Shown: positions 44,601-45,009 of the stretch, piece after piece | Layout: the number at the start of each line of letters is the position of its first letter | Numbering within the stretch: the first letter of the stretch is position 1 | Source of the DNA: Scatosoma sp045644545 | GTDB lineage: Bacteria; Bacillota; Clostridia; Christensenellales; Borkfalkiaceae | Direction of reading: 5' to 3' | Assembly (NCBI GenBank): GCA_045644545.1 | Contig: JAZRHC010000016.1 | Location: 1-45,009 of the forward strand | Length of the DNA stretch: 45,009 nt | Notes under the pieces: generated by a model | The model's database searches: none | What the model saw: the letters and a program-made list of their open reading frames with translations, nothing else | What the model was told of the DNA's origin: nothing | Translations under genes and position numbers: made by a program

Positions 44601-44928
44601 GGGATTGTTGAAGGTTTTGATTGAGGGCAGTACCGAAGACGGAAGCGGTATCGCAGGTGCGACGGGCGGTACTTGTACGGTTCTTGATACAACGAGAGAG
44701 AAAATCAACCTTGTTCTTCTCGTTCGTTCGGTCAATAGTGAGGTTAGCGATTGGCAAACGGATGACGAGGGAAAACCTTTCGTAGAGCATAATCTAACGC
44801 AGTTCGGTTCTTCGCAAACGGCTGTTCCTAATTTAGAATATCAAGTATTCCAAAAATTCGACAATACGATGAAAACCACCGATCCTACTCTTTATATGTA
44901 CGGCTTAGTGGAAGTTAGATCAAAATAA
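41674..44928 (+). CDS. Large surface lipoprotein with InlB-type repeats and a probable beta-helix
   Basis: A 1084-residue secreted protein. The N-terminal signal ends in A-A-A-G-C with the candidate lipidation cysteine C24. Residues about 27-450 contain six degenerate InlB B-like (Listeria-Bacteroides) repeats, recognisable by G-Y-T-F-x-G-W-Y-T and L-Y-A-K-Y/F. A linker and Ig-like region follow. From about residue 680 (VYTSADLRTAYANVANKKINIL onward) the pattern of short strands and Asn-rich turns suggests a right-handed beta-helix as in pectate-lyase-like proteins, but no catalytic motif is recognised. There is no LPXTG sorting signal, so lipid anchoring is the likely attachment. AAAGGAG precedes the ATG. 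Adhesion or glycan binding is a guess. Confidence 0.85.
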   Translation: MKKWQKALVGLLVGVGMTFAAAGCDDGLTVTFMDGDKKVEIMTDLAKDKPIKLPDAPVKDGYTFLGWYTDAALTKPYEQDTPITKNMTLYAKYNYSQLCVYMRYYEGANPVELGQVEVTTGEAYELPTPTREGYTFTGWKVNGAEFEASGIYAPKNSVIALAQWELNKYTVTYMDGETELGTKTVEHGKTVEAWTEVAAGYQIDGIFTDKEHTKAYDQTAAVTGNLTLYVKKSAKTFKITVNRLAAGDNKDTTATFGDAYTLQEPTREGYKFKYYTYNGNEFPLTGTYSWTENITVVAEWEVDPEYNKRTVFFNDGDNELEELRIVTEKGTTIKLPAGPAKKGYTFNGWYTEVELKNVFDEETVIDDDLELYAKFTANTYTLTYEHNDKKVTVTYGGGITLDEPEKEGYKFIKYKAEYNGAYIYFENPIIENYTWDSNLILTAVWEEIPEDQEESTSETFIEKELDANNGIGYYKERATINDQFTFVFLKGTTYDLREFTNLAFIGAEGFVTNVDGVKFKASAVGEFQITFTRTTEDGDTVVFTRNAKIVNEVNVLEQNADYLGSWGTNANRTAFINAKADATMAVGASNFQPGLNIGYVDNVADEHYDYASGNIVVTVKVGNAESKDYTVENGRIYFGDSLVGETVTLTFETKYPSFYTTTTPVEMTVTVNDGVNVYTSADLRTAYANVANKKINILRNITADLPVSDYIDFDKKVPYNAYEYGAYRRITTDKTDKVEINGNFFQINASSLPLVDNRYDGRKWSVAGDASYYVHNSQVGVFLYWNTFDNNGDYQNYHNGQLIVNDLSITGNNIPTEYSTQKGDVIEPDTMWYPSQTDGKKLLVRSGSWNGIVCRGGTVNVNNTTIMNTNVAIFADGGISASDSTQQSVQYNLYQVKTENSWNTSVYLFYLCKLNVTESYFGQGSAGAIMVDDRAYNKDTETTLNTVVNVDKATTFNNWVAGTEAWFVAYGQAETAGLLKVLIEGSTEDGSGIAGATGGTCTVLDTTREKINLVLLVRSVNSEVSDWQTDDEGKPFVEHNLTQFGSSQTAVPNLEYQVFQKFDNTMKTTDPTLYMYGLVEVRSK

Positions 44929-44965
44929 CCCGTTAAACGGTGTTATTTCAAACGAAAAGTAAAAA

Positions 44966-45004
44966 GACGGCTGATTGGTCAAAGACTAATCAGCCGTTCT
45001 TTTT
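44966..45004 (+). terminator. Intrinsic terminator after the lipoprotein gene
   Basis: The stem runs 44967-44980 with 44984-44997 (14 pairs, one G-U) around an A-A-A loop, followed by T-T-C-T-T-T-T-T. An A-run before it would let it work in both directions. It closes the envelope operon 38 bases after the stop. Confidence 0.9.
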
Positions 45005-45009
45005 GCCGT

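Overview
The window is 45 kb of bacterial DNA. Every convincing gene is on the + strand, packed tightly and mostly preceded by an AAGGAG-type ribosome-binding site. By eye the G+C content is a little over 50%. A likely (Re)-citrate synthase followed by aconitase and an isocitrate dehydrogenase, a PUA-less ProB, AsnA, fused ABC transporters and a lipoprotein with InlB-type repeats all point to a Clostridia-like Firmicute. An uncultured gut anaerobe would fit, but that placement is inference.

Positions 1-36806 form an amino-acid biosynthesis island. Region 1 (1-11561) is the branched-chain block: partial leuA, ilvB, ilvN, ilvC, ilvD, leuC, leuD, leuB, a DUF815 AAA+ ATPase, ilvA and ridA. Region 2 (11645-23346) starts at a near-perfect promoter. 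It holds (Re)-citrate synthase, aconitase and isocitrate dehydrogenase (the route to 2-oxoglutarate and glutamate), then cysK, serine acetyltransferase, asnA, a DUF1015 gene and proB-proA-proC, and closes with a strong hairpin. Region 3 (about 23400-31530) is argG-argH-argC-argJ-argB-argD-argF behind a promoter carrying an array of ArgR-like TTATGCA sites. A MacB-like ABC transporter gene (31557-34394) follows. Region 4 (34477-36860) is serC-serA with its own promoter and a clear intrinsic terminator.

The pathways interlock. Citrate-derived 2-oxoglutarate gives glutamate, which feeds proline and arginine. Serine from SerC/SerA feeds CysE/CysK. IlvA and its partner RidA feed isoleucine synthesis. 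serB, argA, carAB and ilvE are not in the window.

From 36861 the content changes to envelope functions. A 420-bp non-coding stretch with two promoters comes first. It is followed by a YwaF/TMEM164-like membrane domain fused to an ABC ATPase, with an internal ribosome-binding site at the fusion joint. Next come an ABC permease, a small membrane-anchored Ig-like protein and a 1084-residue lipoprotein with six InlB-like repeats and a probable beta-helix. A terminator lies at the right edge.

The items most worth a second look are: the island as a whole; DUF815 and DUF1015 embedded in it; the ArgR-like array; an element shared by the citrate-synthase and serC promoters; the YwaF-ABC fusion; and a Pro at a metal-ligand His position in LeuA. 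No tRNA, rRNA, CRISPR array, insertion sequence or T-box leader was seen.
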